A model generated the notes under the pieces. The model searched no databases and had not been told where the DNA came from. It saw nothing but the letters and a program-made list of their open reading frames with translations. Shown here piece by piece: positions 33,694 through 41,641 of a DNA stretch of 64,000 nucleotides (position 1 is its first letter; each line of letters opens with the position of its first letter). The position numbers and the translations under genes are program-made. This stretch comes from Streptomyces sp. TSRI0107 (lineage in GTDB: Bacteria > Actinomycetota > Actinomycetes > Streptomycetales > Streptomycetaceae): the NCBI RefSeq assembly GCF_001905845.1, contig NZ_LIVZ01000005.1, forward strand, positions 62,001 through 126,000, in the 5' to 3' direction.

Positions 33694-34659
33694 ATGTTCG
33701 CTGTCTACGCCGCCCGAATCGACCGCGACCAGCCGCTCACCGGCCTGGAGTTGGGGGAGCGACCCGCCCCCGAGGCCCGTCCCGGCTGGAGTGTCGTCAA
33801 TGTCAAGGCCGCCTCCCTCAACCACCACGACCTCTGGTCCCTGCGCGGGGTCGGCCTCCCCGAGGACCGGCTGCCGATGATCCTCGGCTGTGACGCCGCC
33901 GGCGTCGACGAGGACGGCAACGAGGTCGTCCTGCACTCCGTCATCGGCCAGACCGGCCACGGCGTCGGCCCGAAGGAGCCGCGCTCCATCCTCACCGAGC
34001 GCTACCAGGGCACGTTCGCCGAGCAGGTCGCCGTGCCGACCTGGAACATCCTGCCCAAGCCGAAGGAACTGTCCTTCGAGGAGGCCGCCTGCCTGCCGAC
34101 CGCCTGGCTGACGGCGTACCGGATGCTGTTCACCAACGCCGGGGTGCGTCCCGGTGACTCGGTGCTGGTGCAGGGCGCGGGCGGCGGGGTCGCCACGGCC
34201 GCCATCGTGCTCGGCAAGGCGGCCGGGCTGCGGGTCTTCGCGACCAGCCGGGACGAGGCCAAGCGGAAGCGGGCGCTGGAACTCGGCGCGGTGGAGGCGC
34301 TGGAGTCGGGGGCGCGGCTGCCGCAGCGGGTGGACGCGGTGATCGAGACGGTGGGCGCCGCGACCTGGTCGCACTCGGTGAAGTCGCTGCGCCCCGGCGG
34401 CACGCTGGTCATCTCCGGTGCCACCAGCGGCGACCGGCCCTCGCACGCCGAGCTGACGCGGATCTTCTTCCTGGAGCTGAAGGTGGTCGGTTCGACCATG
34501 GGCACCAAGGACGAGCTGGAGGACCTGCTGGCGTTCTGCGCGGCCACGGGTGTGCGGCCGGTGATCGACGAGGTGCTGCCGATGGACCGGGCCCGCGAGG
34601 GGTTCGAGCGGCTGGCGGCGGGCGATCAGTTCGGCAAGATCGTGCTGACCAACTCCTGA
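33694..34659 (+). CDS. MDR-superfamily oxidoreductase (quinone reductase-like)
   Basis: A 321-residue medium-chain dehydrogenase/reductase. It shows VNVKAASLNHHDLW, the NAD(P) loop VLVQGAGGGVATAAIVLGKAAG, and SGATSGDRPS. The zinc-binding Cys set of classical ADHs is not evident, so it is a zinc-free quinone- or enoyl-reductase type. ATG 33694 is placed by the leaderless -10 box. Substrate unknown. Confidence 0.87.
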   Translation: MFAVYAARIDRDQPLTGLELGERPAPEARPGWSVVNVKAASLNHHDLWSLRGVGLPEDRLPMILGCDAAGVDEDGNEVVLHSVIGQTGHGVGPKEPRSILTERYQGTFAEQVAVPTWNILPKPKELSFEEAACLPTAWLTAYRMLFTNAGVRPGDSVLVQGAGGGVATAAIVLGKAAGLRVFATSRDEAKRKRALELGAVEALESGARLPQRVDAVIETVGAATWSHSVKSLRPGGTLVISGATSGDRPSHAELTRIFFLELKVVGSTMGTKDELEDLLAFCAATGVRPVIDEVLPMDRAREGFERLAAGDQFGKIVLTNS

Positions 34660-34688
34660 GTGCGGCGCGGGCGGACGGCCCGCGACTG

Positions 34689-34721
34689 ACGGCCGGTCCG
34701 GTTCCCGGGCCGGCCGTTTTT
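34689..34721 (+). terminator. Terminator of the MDR oxidoreductase gene
   Basis: ACGGCCGG pairs with CCGGCCGT (34710-34717), with inner GC pairs, then TTTTT. Confidence 0.85.
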
Positions 34722-34733
34722 CGCACCGGTCTC

Positions 34734-34776
34734 GTCAACTGGGGTTGACGGACGCCTCGCGTCAACCTACGTTGAC
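34734..34776. promoter_or_regulatory. Twin palindromic operators over the HTH/Clp-N promoter
   Basis: Two dyads GTCAAC-n4-GTTGAC occur at 34734-34749 and 34761-34776, centres 27 nt apart. The first carries TTGACG (34745-34750) as -35; 17 nt on, TACGTT (34768-34773) in the second is the -10, six bases before ATG 34780. A protein on both dyads would block a leaderless promoter; autoregulation by the HTH product is the simplest model. Confidence 0.75.
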
Positions 34777-34779
34777 GCC

Positions 34780-34989
34780 ATGACCGAAGCAACGGATCTG
34801 GCCGAGCGCGCGGGCGACCGCGATCCGCGGATCGGACTGCGGGCCGTCGCCGCCCTGCGCCGGCTGCTGGAGCAGTTGGAGGCAGTCCAGGTGCGCAACG
34901 CGCGCAACCAGGACTGGTCGTGGCAGGAGATCGCCGCGGAACTCGGAGTCAGCAAGCAGGCCGTGCACAAGAAGTACGGGAGGCGATGA
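34780..34989 (+). CDS. Small HTH protein, probable autorepressor
   Basis: A 69-residue protein with a short acidic start and a helix-turn-helix: VRNARNQDWSWQEIAAELGVSKQAVHKKYGRR, resembling sigma region-4-like HTHs. Leaderless ATG 34780 lies at the end of the twin operators. The Clp-N gene starts four bases after its stop codon. No ligand-binding domain is present, so any response probably goes through a partner, perhaps the adjacent Clp-N protein; that link is inference. Confidence 0.75.
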   Translation: MTEATDLAERAGDRDPRIGLRAVAALRRLLEQLEAVQVRNARNQDWSWQEIAAELGVSKQAVHKKYGRR

Positions 34990-34992
34990 ACG

Positions 34993-35559
34993 ATGTTCGA
35001 GCGGTTCACCAAGGACGCCCGCGAGGTGGTGAAGGGAGCCTTCGTCCACGCCGAGCGCGAGCGGGCGGGGACCGTCGACGCCGGGCATCTGCTGCTCGCG
35101 CTGCTCGACCGGGAGGCGAGCCGGGGCTCCTTCGTGCTGACGGTGCTGGGAGCGGCGGACCGCCGGGAGTCGGTGGTCCGGGCGCTGGCCGAGGCCCGGC
35201 GCCGGGCCGGGCTGTCCCAGGCCGAGACCGAGGCGCTCGCCGGGCTGGGGATCGACGTGGCGGAGATCGTGGCCCGGGTGGAGGAGGCGCACGGCGTCGG
35301 CGCGATGTCCGGGTCGGCGAAGGACAAGGCGTGGTGGGGCGGCGGTCGCCCCGCCTTCGGGCGAGATGCGAAGGACGTACTGGAGAAGTCCCTCCGCGTC
35401 GCCCTCGCCCGCCGTGACCGCTCCATCGGCGACCAGCACCTCCTGCTCGCCCTGACCGCGCGCCCGGGCGTCGCCGCGGAGGTGCTGGCCGGCCATGGCG
35501 TCACCTATGAATCGGTGACCCGGGTGCTGGACGGCGGGGGAGAGGCGAAGGCGGGGTGA
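34993..35559 (+). CDS. Clp N-terminal (Clp_N) repeat domain protein without ATPase
   Basis: A 188-residue protein made of Clp-N style double repeats: MFERFTKDAREVVKGAFVHAERERAGTVDAGHLLLALL and, later, DVLEKSLRVALARRDRSIGDQHLLLALTA. ClpA/ClpC use this domain to bind adaptors and substrates; here no AAA+ module follows, so it may be an adaptor or decoy for ClpC. GGGAGG before ATG 34993 and the adjoining HTH gene show it is co-transcribed. Confidence 0.85.
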   Translation: MFERFTKDAREVVKGAFVHAERERAGTVDAGHLLLALLDREASRGSFVLTVLGAADRRESVVRALAEARRRAGLSQAETEALAGLGIDVAEIVARVEEAHGVGAMSGSAKDKAWWGGGRPAFGRDAKDVLEKSLRVALARRDRSIGDQHLLLALTARPGVAAEVLAGHGVTYESVTRVLDGGGEAKAG

Positions 35560-35599
35560 CAGCGCGGGGTGACAGCCACCCAGCCGCCCCCTAGGCGTT

Positions 35600-35680
35600 G
35601 GGCGCATAGGGCGCATAGGGCGCATAGGGCGTATAGGGCGTATAGGGCGCCTAGGGCGCCTTGGGTGTCCTGGGTGCTTC
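35600..35680. repeat. 9-nt minisatellite across the PadR stop codon
   Basis: Nine consecutive 9-nt units begin gggcgcata; the first three are identical, later ones drift. On the minus strand the units read codon by codon as YAP or YTP. The PadR stop lies in the sixth unit, where TAT has become TAG. Confidence 0.85.
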
Positions 35681-36808
35681 GGGAGCCCGCAGCAACGCGC
35701 CGATGTGTGCCGCCGCCGCGGACAAGTGACGGCGGGCGTCGCGGAGTTGATCCGGGCTGACACCGTGGTCGCGGGCCGTGTCGCGGATGTCGTCACGGAA
35801 GCGGTCCAGGAGACGGTCCAGGTCGCGGGCGGGGTCACCGGTGGGGGGCTCATGGGCCCAGGACGGCTCGTAGCCGGCCGGGAACTCCTCCGGCGTCGGG
35901 GAGTACTCCGGCTGCGTGGAGTACGCCCGCTCCGTGGCCGGGGGGTGGTCCCGCTCCGGGGGCGCGGGGTACTCCCGCTCCGGAGCCCCGGGGTGCTCCC
36001 GTTCCGGAGCCGTCTTCGTCCCGTTGGCCCGGCCGAAGCCCAGGTCCTTGCCGAACTCCTTGCCGAAGTCCTTCCCGAACTCGCCGAACTCCTTGGCCAG
36101 TTCCGTCAGCCCTTCCCGCAGCCCCGTCGGCCAGTCGCCCCGCGAGAAGTGGTCCTGCACCCGGTCCTGGACCCGCTGCGCGATGCGCTGCATCTCCTCC
36201 TGGGCCTGCGCCCGCGCCCGCTCCTGCGCCTCCTTCGCCTGGCGCCGCGCGCGCTGGGCCTCCTCGCGGGCCCTGCGGCTCTCGTCCTTCGCCCGCCGGG
36301 CCTGCTCCTTCCACTCCTGCTTGACGCGCCGCATCTCCTCCTTGGCCGCGCGCCAGGCCTCCTTGTCGACGGCCTCCCCGAAGTCCCCGGGACCGCCCTC
36401 GGCGGTCCCGGCGCCCCGCTGGGCCTGGCCGGCCGCGGCGGCCCGCATCTCGCGCCGCAGATCACCGGCCGCGCCCCGCACGTCGGCCCGGATCTCCGCC
36501 GCGAGCTCGGCGACCGACTCCCGGATCTCCATCTCCAGGTCGGCCAGTTCACCGCTGCGCTCGGCCAGCTCGGCGCGGCCCGCGTCGGTGATGGCGTATA
36601 CCTTGCGGCCGCCCTCGGTGGTGTGGGTGACCAGGCCCTCGCTCTCCAGCTTGGCCAGGCGCGGGTACACCGTGCCGGCCGACGGCGCGTACAGCCCCTG
36701 GAAGCGTTCCTCCAGGAGGCGGATCACCTCGTAGCCGTGGCGCGGGGCCTCGTCGAGCAGCTTCAGCAGATAGAGGCGGAGGCGGCCATGGGCGAAGACG
36801 GGGGGCAT
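35651..36808 (-). CDS. PadR-family regulator with long charged coiled-coil tail
   Basis: A 385-residue protein. Residues 1-75 are a PadR winged helix (LRLYLLKLLDEAPRHGYEVIRLLEERFQGLYAPSAGTVYPRLAKLESEGLV). After it come long Arg/Glu/Ala-rich helices (KEEMRRVKQEWKEQARRAKDESRRAREEAQRARRQ and on) likely to form coiled coils, then a disordered Pro/Glu region. Start ATG 36808 is one base after the DUF4097 stop. The C-terminus ends at a TAG inside a 9-nt repeat; reading on would add about 20 residues of APYTPYTPYAP type. PadR regulators usually repress the neighbouring gene, and a GATATATC-type operator lies upstream. Confidence 0.87.
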   Translation of the reverse strand: MPPVFAHGRLRLYLLKLLDEAPRHGYEVIRLLEERFQGLYAPSAGTVYPRLAKLESEGLVTHTTEGGRKVYAITDAGRAELAERSGELADLEMEIRESVAELAAEIRADVRGAAGDLRREMRAAAAGQAQRGAGTAEGGPGDFGEAVDKEAWRAAKEEMRRVKQEWKEQARRAKDESRRAREEAQRARRQAKEAQERARAQAQEEMQRIAQRVQDRVQDHFSRGDWPTGLREGLTELAKEFGEFGKDFGKEFGKDLGFGRANGTKTAPEREHPGAPEREYPAPPERDHPPATERAYSTQPEYSPTPEEFPAGYEPSWAHEPPTGDPARDLDRLLDRFRDDIRDTARDHGVSPDQLRDARRHLSAAAAHIGALLRAPEAPRTPKAP

Positions 36809-36809
36809 G

Positions 36810-37778
36810 TCAGAGCACCTTCTTGTCGGTCGTGCCGTCGGCCGGGGCGCTGGTCGGCGCGCTGGTCGGGGATGTGTCCTCGCCCGGGCCGGAAGCGGCA
36901 TTGTCCCCCGGGCCGCCCCCTGCCCCGGTCCCGGTCCGGGCGTCCCGCTCCGGCGCGTCCCAGGGCTCCGTCTCCCCGGGGGGCCTGCGCAGCAGGGCGA
37001 TGGAGCCGGAGACGGTGGTCGCTTTCAGGCGGCCGTTGCCCGCGCCGAGGCGGCCGGTGATGCGCTTGGCGCCCCACCGCCCGGTGACCCTCAGATCCTC
37101 GAAGGCGTTGGAGACGGTCCCGCTGGCCGTGTTGGCCTCCACCCGCGCGTCCGCCGGCTGCGGCAGGCGGATGGCGATCTCGCCGGAGACGCTGGTGAGG
37201 CTGATGTCGGTGGGGCGGCTCGCCGGGTCGAGGTCGACGATCATCGAGCCGCTGACCGAGTCGGCCCGTACGGAGGACCCCGTCTCGACGACGGTCAGGT
37301 CCCCGGAGACGGAGTTGAAGCGCAGATCGCCGGTGAGGGCCTGGGCCTCCAGATGGCCCGAGACGGTGTCCGCGCGGACCGGCCCCGCGAGCCCGACCAG
37401 GGTCGTGTCCCCGGAGACGCCCTTCACCTCGACCTGTCCGTCGACGCCGGAGACCACGGCGGCGGCGGTGACCGCGCCCACCTCGACGCGTGTCCCCGCC
37501 GGAACGGCCAGGGAGACCACGGCGCTGCGCCGCCAGCCCTTGGGGTCGAGCCACGTCGTGAAGCCCTTCCAGGGCAGGTCCTCGTAGGCCACGGTCAGTG
37601 TGCCGTCCCGCTGGGTCACCACCAGGGGCGGGCCGTCGATCTCGGAGACCTCCAGGCGGGCGGAACCCTCGTCCGTCCCGACCACGTTCACCGTTCCATT
37701 GACGATGCGGACCTGGAGCTCGCTCACGGGCTCGTCGAAGGTGAGCTTCCCCGGCTCCGCGACGGACCACTCGGACAT
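36810..37778 (-). CDS. DUF4097 beta-helix family protein
   Basis: A 322-residue protein dominated by repeated short beta strands of the form GVSGDTTLVGLAGPVRADTVSGHLEAQALTGD, VSGDLTVVETGSSVRADSVSGSM, TSVSGEIAI, TVSGSIALL, the DUF4097 adhesin-like right-handed repeat. The tail is disordered Gly/Ser/Pro. No signal peptide or membrane anchor. RBS GAGGAGG before ATG 37778. It is the first gene of an operon with PadR and follows a PadR-type operator. Function unknown. Confidence 0.88.
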   Translation of the reverse strand: MSEWSVAEPGKLTFDEPVSELQVRIVNGTVNVVGTDEGSARLEVSEIDGPPLVVTQRDGTLTVAYEDLPWKGFTTWLDPKGWRRSAVVSLAVPAGTRVEVGAVTAAAVVSGVDGQVEVKGVSGDTTLVGLAGPVRADTVSGHLEAQALTGDLRFNSVSGDLTVVETGSSVRADSVSGSMIVDLDPASRPTDISLTSVSGEIAIRLPQPADARVEANTASGTVSNAFEDLRVTGRWGAKRITGRLGAGNGRLKATTVSGSIALLRRPPGETEPWDAPERDARTGTGAGGGPGDNAASGPGEDTSPTSAPTSAPADGTTDKKVL

Positions 37779-37822
37779 GGTGCAGACCTCCTCGACGCCA
37801 CCCCGGGCGCACCGTGACACGC

Positions 37823-37855
37823 CATATCGCGTCTTACCCGATTCACGATATATCG
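37823..37855. promoter_or_regulatory. Candidate PadR operator upstream of DUF4097
   Basis: CGATATATCG (37846-37855) is a perfect palindrome, with CATATCGCG (37823-37831) as a related half-site upstream. AT-rich dyads of GATATATC type are typical of PadR regulators. Confidence 0.55.
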
Positions 37856-37893
37856 CGGCTACGGAAAGTCAAGACACTCGTCCGGGGGACCCG

Positions 37894-37938
37894 GACATGC
37901 GAGAAGGGGCGCCCCGGGGGCGCCCCTTCTCGCATGTC
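37894..37938. terminator. Very strong hairpin between divergent... DUF4097 promoter and DUF6104 gene end
   Basis: Two 22-nt arms (37894-37915, 37917-37938) are perfectly complementary with one base between; in practice the innermost pairs open as the loop. It ends the minus-strand DUF6104 gene just before the DUF4097 promoter, insulating it. Confidence 0.8.
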
Positions 37939-37949
37939 ACACCGACGAT

Positions 37950-38129
37950 CTACTCGTCGTCCTCGTCGTCCAGCCGCGCCAGCCACGTCGCCAGCCGTTC
38001 CACCGGCACCTCGAAGTCGGGGTTCAGATCGACGAACGTCCGCAACTGCTCGGCGAGCCACTCGAAGGTGACCTCCTCCTCGCCGCGCCGCTTCTCGAGT
38101 TCCTCGATGCCTCGGTCGGTGAAGTACAC
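37950..38129 (-). CDS. DUF6104 family small protein
   Basis: A 59-residue acidic protein (VYFTDRGIEELEKRRGEEEVTFEWLAEQL, then FVDLNPDFEVPVERLATWLARLDDEDDE), a very conserved small Streptomyces protein without known function. GTG 38129 follows AGGAGAG. The open frame extends 75 codons upstream but without a ribosome site or sequence character. Confidence 0.8.
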   Translation of the reverse strand: MYFTDRGIEELEKRRGEEEVTFEWLAEQLRTFVDLNPDFEVPVERLATWLARLDDEDDE

Positions 38130-38283
38130 GGGTGCTCTCCTGGGGCTGGGCCTGTGGCCTGGGTCGTACCCCTCCAGGTTATGCGGCCGGGGAACCTGCC
38201 TCCCACTGCCCCGAAACCCCTCCCCGCGCGGGCGTGCGCGGGCACAATGGGAGCCTGCCGGGAGCGTACGGGGGGCGGGACGA

Positions 38284-38670
38284 GTGGAACGCAGGATCCA
38301 GGAGATCGAACTTCCCGGCGGCGAGAAGGTGCTCGCCCGGGTCAGTGTGCTCACGCCGGAGGAACTGCCGCCGGGCGACGACGAGTTCGCGTACGAGGAC
38401 GTCGGAGCCCTCGATCACCTGGCCGCCAGGATCGATCAGCTGAACGAACTGGTCGGCGGCGTCGGCGGGGCCGTGCTGCGCGCCGCCCGTGCCGTACGCC
38501 CCGACGAGGTCAGCGCCACCTTCGGCGTCGAGCTGGCGATGAAGCCGGGCAAGGCCGTCGCCCTGCTCGCCGACGGCGAGGCCAAGGCGGCTCTGTCGAT
38601 CACCCTCACCTGGAACCGCGACACCGTCGCGGACGCCGTCGCGGATGCCGGGGACCCCACCCCCGCATGA
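38284..38670 (+). CDS. Trypsin-co-occurring domain 1 (Trypco1/CU044_2847) protein
   Basis: A 128-residue protein of the CU044_2847/Trypco1 family: IQEIELPGGEKVLARVSV, EFAYEDVGALDHLAARIDQLNELVGGVGGAVLRAARAVRPDEVSATFGVELAMKPGKAVALL and the closing GEAKAALSITLTWNR. These domains occur next to trypsin-like proteases in predicted conflict systems and may act as the protease's activator, scaffold or target. Start GTG 38284 with GGGGGG upstream. The stop overlaps the VMAP gene start by four bases (ATGA), so both are made together. Confidence 0.85.
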   Translation: MERRIQEIELPGGEKVLARVSVLTPEELPPGDDEFAYEDVGALDHLAARIDQLNELVGGVGGAVLRAARAVRPDEVSATFGVELAMKPGKAVALLADGEAKAALSITLTWNRDTVADAVADAGDPTPA

Positions 38671-40523
38671 CCGTGAGACTGGAGCAGCTGGCGACCCGGG
38701 CCACCGTGCGGATCGGCCCGTACGACAGGCCGGACGACCTCTGGGGCAGCGGCTTCTTCGTGGCCCCCGGGTGGGTGCTGACCTGCGCGCACGTCCTGCC
38801 CCTCGCGAGCGGCGCCGAAGCGGTCGGCCCGCTGCGTGTGCAGGGCCACCAGCTGGACGCCCCCGCACGGCTCGCCTACTGGCTCGGGGGCGGCACCGAC
38901 CCCGACGAGGACCTCGTCCTCGTCCGCCTCCTGGATCCGGTACCGGTGCACGCGTGCGTGCGGCTCACCGACCGCTACGACACCCCCCACCGGGTCACGG
39001 CCCTCGGCTGGCGCACCCCGCAGGGCGGGCGCCCCCAGCGGTGGACCGGGTACAGCGAGTGCAACGGCAGGGACGGGTCGTACGGGCTGACGGTCGCAGC
39101 CCAGGTGGAGATCCCGCACGGCGCCTCCGGCGGCCCGCTGCTGGACCGGGACAACGGGGTCGTCGCCGGCGTCGTCAAGGCGCGCAGGGCCCACAAGGAC
39201 GGGGGGCTGGCCGTCGCCGTGACCGCCCTGCGCGGTTTCCGCGAGGCACGCGCCGTGGGCGGCGAGACCGGCCTGCGAGCCGATCCGTACGCCGAGCTGA
39301 TCCGCGCCCACGACCGCTGGCACCGAACCGCCCCGGGCGGCCTGTCCTGGGTCCGGACGCAGACCGACGTCTGCCGCGGAGGCGAGCGCTCCTGGGGTCC
39401 GCGGGACAGCGCCGAGGCGGCGGCACTGCTGGCCGCTCTGCCTCGCCCCGCCTCCCCGGGGCAGGTCCAGCGGACCGTCGCCCTGGTGCTCGGCATCGAG
39501 CCGCTCTGGGAGGACGATCTGGCCCCGGTCGACTGGCGCGACGGGCAGGGCTGGTTCCACGACCAGCCGGACGGCGCCGAGATCATCGCGTTGCACTATC
39601 TCAAGGCCGTCGCCCACACCTGCCGGGGCCGGGCCCCGGATGCCGCCGCGGAGGTGGAGCACTGGGTGAAGAAGCGCGTCCGGAAACTGCCCCCTTACCT
39701 CAAGGCACTGCTGAGAGACCGCACGGACGCGGCCGCGGCCCTCGCCGGGTGGGCCCCGGACGACGATCCGGGGCCCGTCGTCGCCGTGGAGCTGGAACCG
39801 GACCTCTACCGGCCCGGTGACCGTTTCCACTGGCGGGTCTGGTCCTGGCCCGCCGGCCCCGGCAGCGCGCGGGTCCTCGACGAGGACGGCGCCGACGAGG
39901 GCGCCCCGCTCAGCACACTGCCCGACGTCCTGGACGGACCGCTCGGCCAGGCCTTCGGGCAACTCGACACGGAGGCTCGCCGGACCCGGCTCGAACTCGC
40001 CGTGCCCGTCGAGCACTTCGGTCTGCACGCCCACCGATGGCCGCTGGGCGCCCGTCGGCCGGTCGTGCTGCGCTGCCTCAAACGCCGCGGCGAGCCCACG
40101 TCCGTGTGGAAGGAACGCTGGACCGGCATGGCCGAGGGCGGGCTCAAGTCGCTTCCCGTGCAGTGGCCCGAACACGCCAAGGAGGCCCTGGAAGGGGCAC
40201 CGCCCGGCGCCGTGCCGGTGCTGTGCCGCCCGCCGCAGCAGAACACGGGGCCCTTCGCGGAAGCCGTCCGCGCGGGGTACGGCGTCGCTCTGTGGAGCCT
40301 GCGGAACGACCACGCGCGCGCGTGCGGGACGGACTGCGGCGACCTGTTCGGCACCGCCGCCAACCTGCTCGGGTCCGCCGGACGCGCCACGTCCCTGCCG
40401 GAGCAGCTGTACATGCGCCGCGAGCAGTACGGCGACACGGACTGGGCGCACCACCTGGCACTCCTGTACGACGACCCCGACCGCCCGCTGCCGCTGTGCG
40501 AGGCCCCCCTCGATTCCCCGTGA
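38667..40523 (+). CDS. Trypsin-like serine protease with VMAP domains
   Basis: A 618-residue protein. Residues 12-200 are a trypsin-fold protease with the complete triad: His42 in LTCAHV, Asp82 in DLVLVRL, Ser154 in PHGASGGPL. The middle (about 215-330) is an alpha-helical VMAP-type linker domain, and about 365-600 matches the beta-rich VMAP-C region (YRPGDRFHWRVWSWPAG, FGLHAHRWPLGARRPVVLRCLKRR). It is the VMAP component of a vWA-MoxR-associated system; the protease is the likely effector. No signal peptide, so it acts inside the cell. Family assignment comes from domain order plus the MoxR and Trypco1 neighbours. Confidence 0.82.
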   Translation: MTVRLEQLATRATVRIGPYDRPDDLWGSGFFVAPGWVLTCAHVLPLASGAEAVGPLRVQGHQLDAPARLAYWLGGGTDPDEDLVLVRLLDPVPVHACVRLTDRYDTPHRVTALGWRTPQGGRPQRWTGYSECNGRDGSYGLTVAAQVEIPHGASGGPLLDRDNGVVAGVVKARRAHKDGGLAVAVTALRGFREARAVGGETGLRADPYAELIRAHDRWHRTAPGGLSWVRTQTDVCRGGERSWGPRDSAEAAALLAALPRPASPGQVQRTVALVLGIEPLWEDDLAPVDWRDGQGWFHDQPDGAEIIALHYLKAVAHTCRGRAPDAAAEVEHWVKKRVRKLPPYLKALLRDRTDAAAALAGWAPDDDPGPVVAVELEPDLYRPGDRFHWRVWSWPAGPGSARVLDEDGADEGAPLSTLPDVLDGPLGQAFGQLDTEARRTRLELAVPVEHFGLHAHRWPLGARRPVVLRCLKRRGEPTSVWKERWTGMAEGGLKSLPVQWPEHAKEALEGAPPGAVPVLCRPPQQNTGPFAEAVRAGYGVALWSLRNDHARACGTDCGDLFGTAANLLGSAGRATSLPEQLYMRREQYGDTDWAHHLALLYDDPDRPLPLCEAPLDSP

Positions 40524-40609
40524 GCGGCGCCCATGACCGATGCCCCTGAGCGGTCGGCTCGTGCGAACACGCTGAGCTTCCGCCGCCCTCGCGTCCGAAG
40601 GAGTCTTCC

Positions 40610-41641
40610 GTGCCCCTCCCCGACTGGCTCGTCTACCGGGGATCCGGTGAGCCGCACGACGGCATCGCGCGGCTGCCGGACCCGCCGCCGTGGCGCGCCT
40701 TCGACGGCGGGCCCGTCATCAAGAAGACGCCGCCCCTGGGGACCGAGTCGACCCGGCGGCTGGGCACCCGGGGACTGGGCGCGATCGCCTGGCGCCCCGA
40801 GGACCTGGAACTGATCAACGCGGCCCTCTACCTGCGCCGCCCCCTGCTGGTGACCGGCGACCCCGGCTCGGGCAAGTCCACGCTCGCCCATGCCCTGGCG
40901 CACGAGCTCGGCCTCGGCAGGGTGCTGCACTGGCCGGTCGTCAGCCGTACGACGCTGCGTGACGGCCTGTACGCCTACGACGCGATCGCCCGGCTCCAGG
41001 ACATGCAGCTGGCCAGGGAGCAAGGCGGGCAGGCCACCGAGGACATCGGCGAGTACCTGCGGCTGGGCCCGCTGGGTACGGCCCTGCTGCCGTACGCCCG
41101 CCCACGCGTGCTGCTGGTGGACGAGCTGGACAAGAGCGACATCGACCTGCCCAACGACCTGCTCAACGCCTTGGAGGAGGGCGAGTTCCGCATCCCCGAG
41201 CTCCAGCGCGTCGCCCGCAGGCAGCCCAAGGTCCGGGTCCTCACCGACGACGGGGGGCGAGCCCTCGTCGAGGAGGGCCGGGTGCGCTGCCGGGCCTTCC
41301 CGGTCGTGGTGATGACCAGCAACGGCGAACGCGACTTCCCCGCCCCGCTGCTGCGCCGCTGCCTCCACCTCGACCTGCCCTCGCCACGCGACGACGAGTG
41401 GGGTGCCGCCCGCCTGGAGGCCATGGTCCGCGCCCACTTCGGAGACGCCCCGTCAGCCGCCCACGACGCGCTGATCCGTGACTTCCTCCGGTCCAGCCCA
41501 GGTGCGCTGCGCGCCGCCGACCAGCTCCTCAACGCCATCTACCTGACCCAGGAGGCGGCACGCGACAGCGCACCGGACCGGCAGCGTCTCGCCGAGCTGC
41601 TGATGCGTCCCCTCGACCAGGGTGAGCAGAGGCCGCGCTGA
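40610..41641 (+). CDS. MoxR-type AAA+ ATPase of the VMAP system
   Basis: A 343-residue AAA+ protein: Walker A TGDPGSGKS (Lys89), Walker B RVLLVDELDKSD (Asp171, Glu172), sensor 1 VVMTSNGERDFP and an arginine-finger stretch ALLRRCLHLDLP. MoxR proteins act as chaperone-like ATPases for vWA partners. GTG 40610 follows GAAGGAG. The stop TGA and the ATG of the next gene share the base at 41641 (TGATG), so the next protein is made at the same ribosome pass. The vWA domain it should serve is fused into that protein. Confidence 0.88.
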   Translation: MPLPDWLVYRGSGEPHDGIARLPDPPPWRAFDGGPVIKKTPPLGTESTRRLGTRGLGAIAWRPEDLELINAALYLRRPLLVTGDPGSGKSTLAHALAHELGLGRVLHWPVVSRTTLRDGLYAYDAIARLQDMQLAREQGGQATEDIGEYLRLGPLGTALLPYARPRVLLVDELDKSDIDLPNDLLNALEEGEFRIPELQRVARRQPKVRVLTDDGGRALVEEGRVRCRAFPVVVMTSNGERDFPAPLLRRCLHLDLPSPRDDEWGAARLEAMVRAHFGDAPSAAHDALIRDFLRSSPGALRAADQLLNAIYLTQEAARDSAPDRQRLAELLMRPLDQGEQRPR

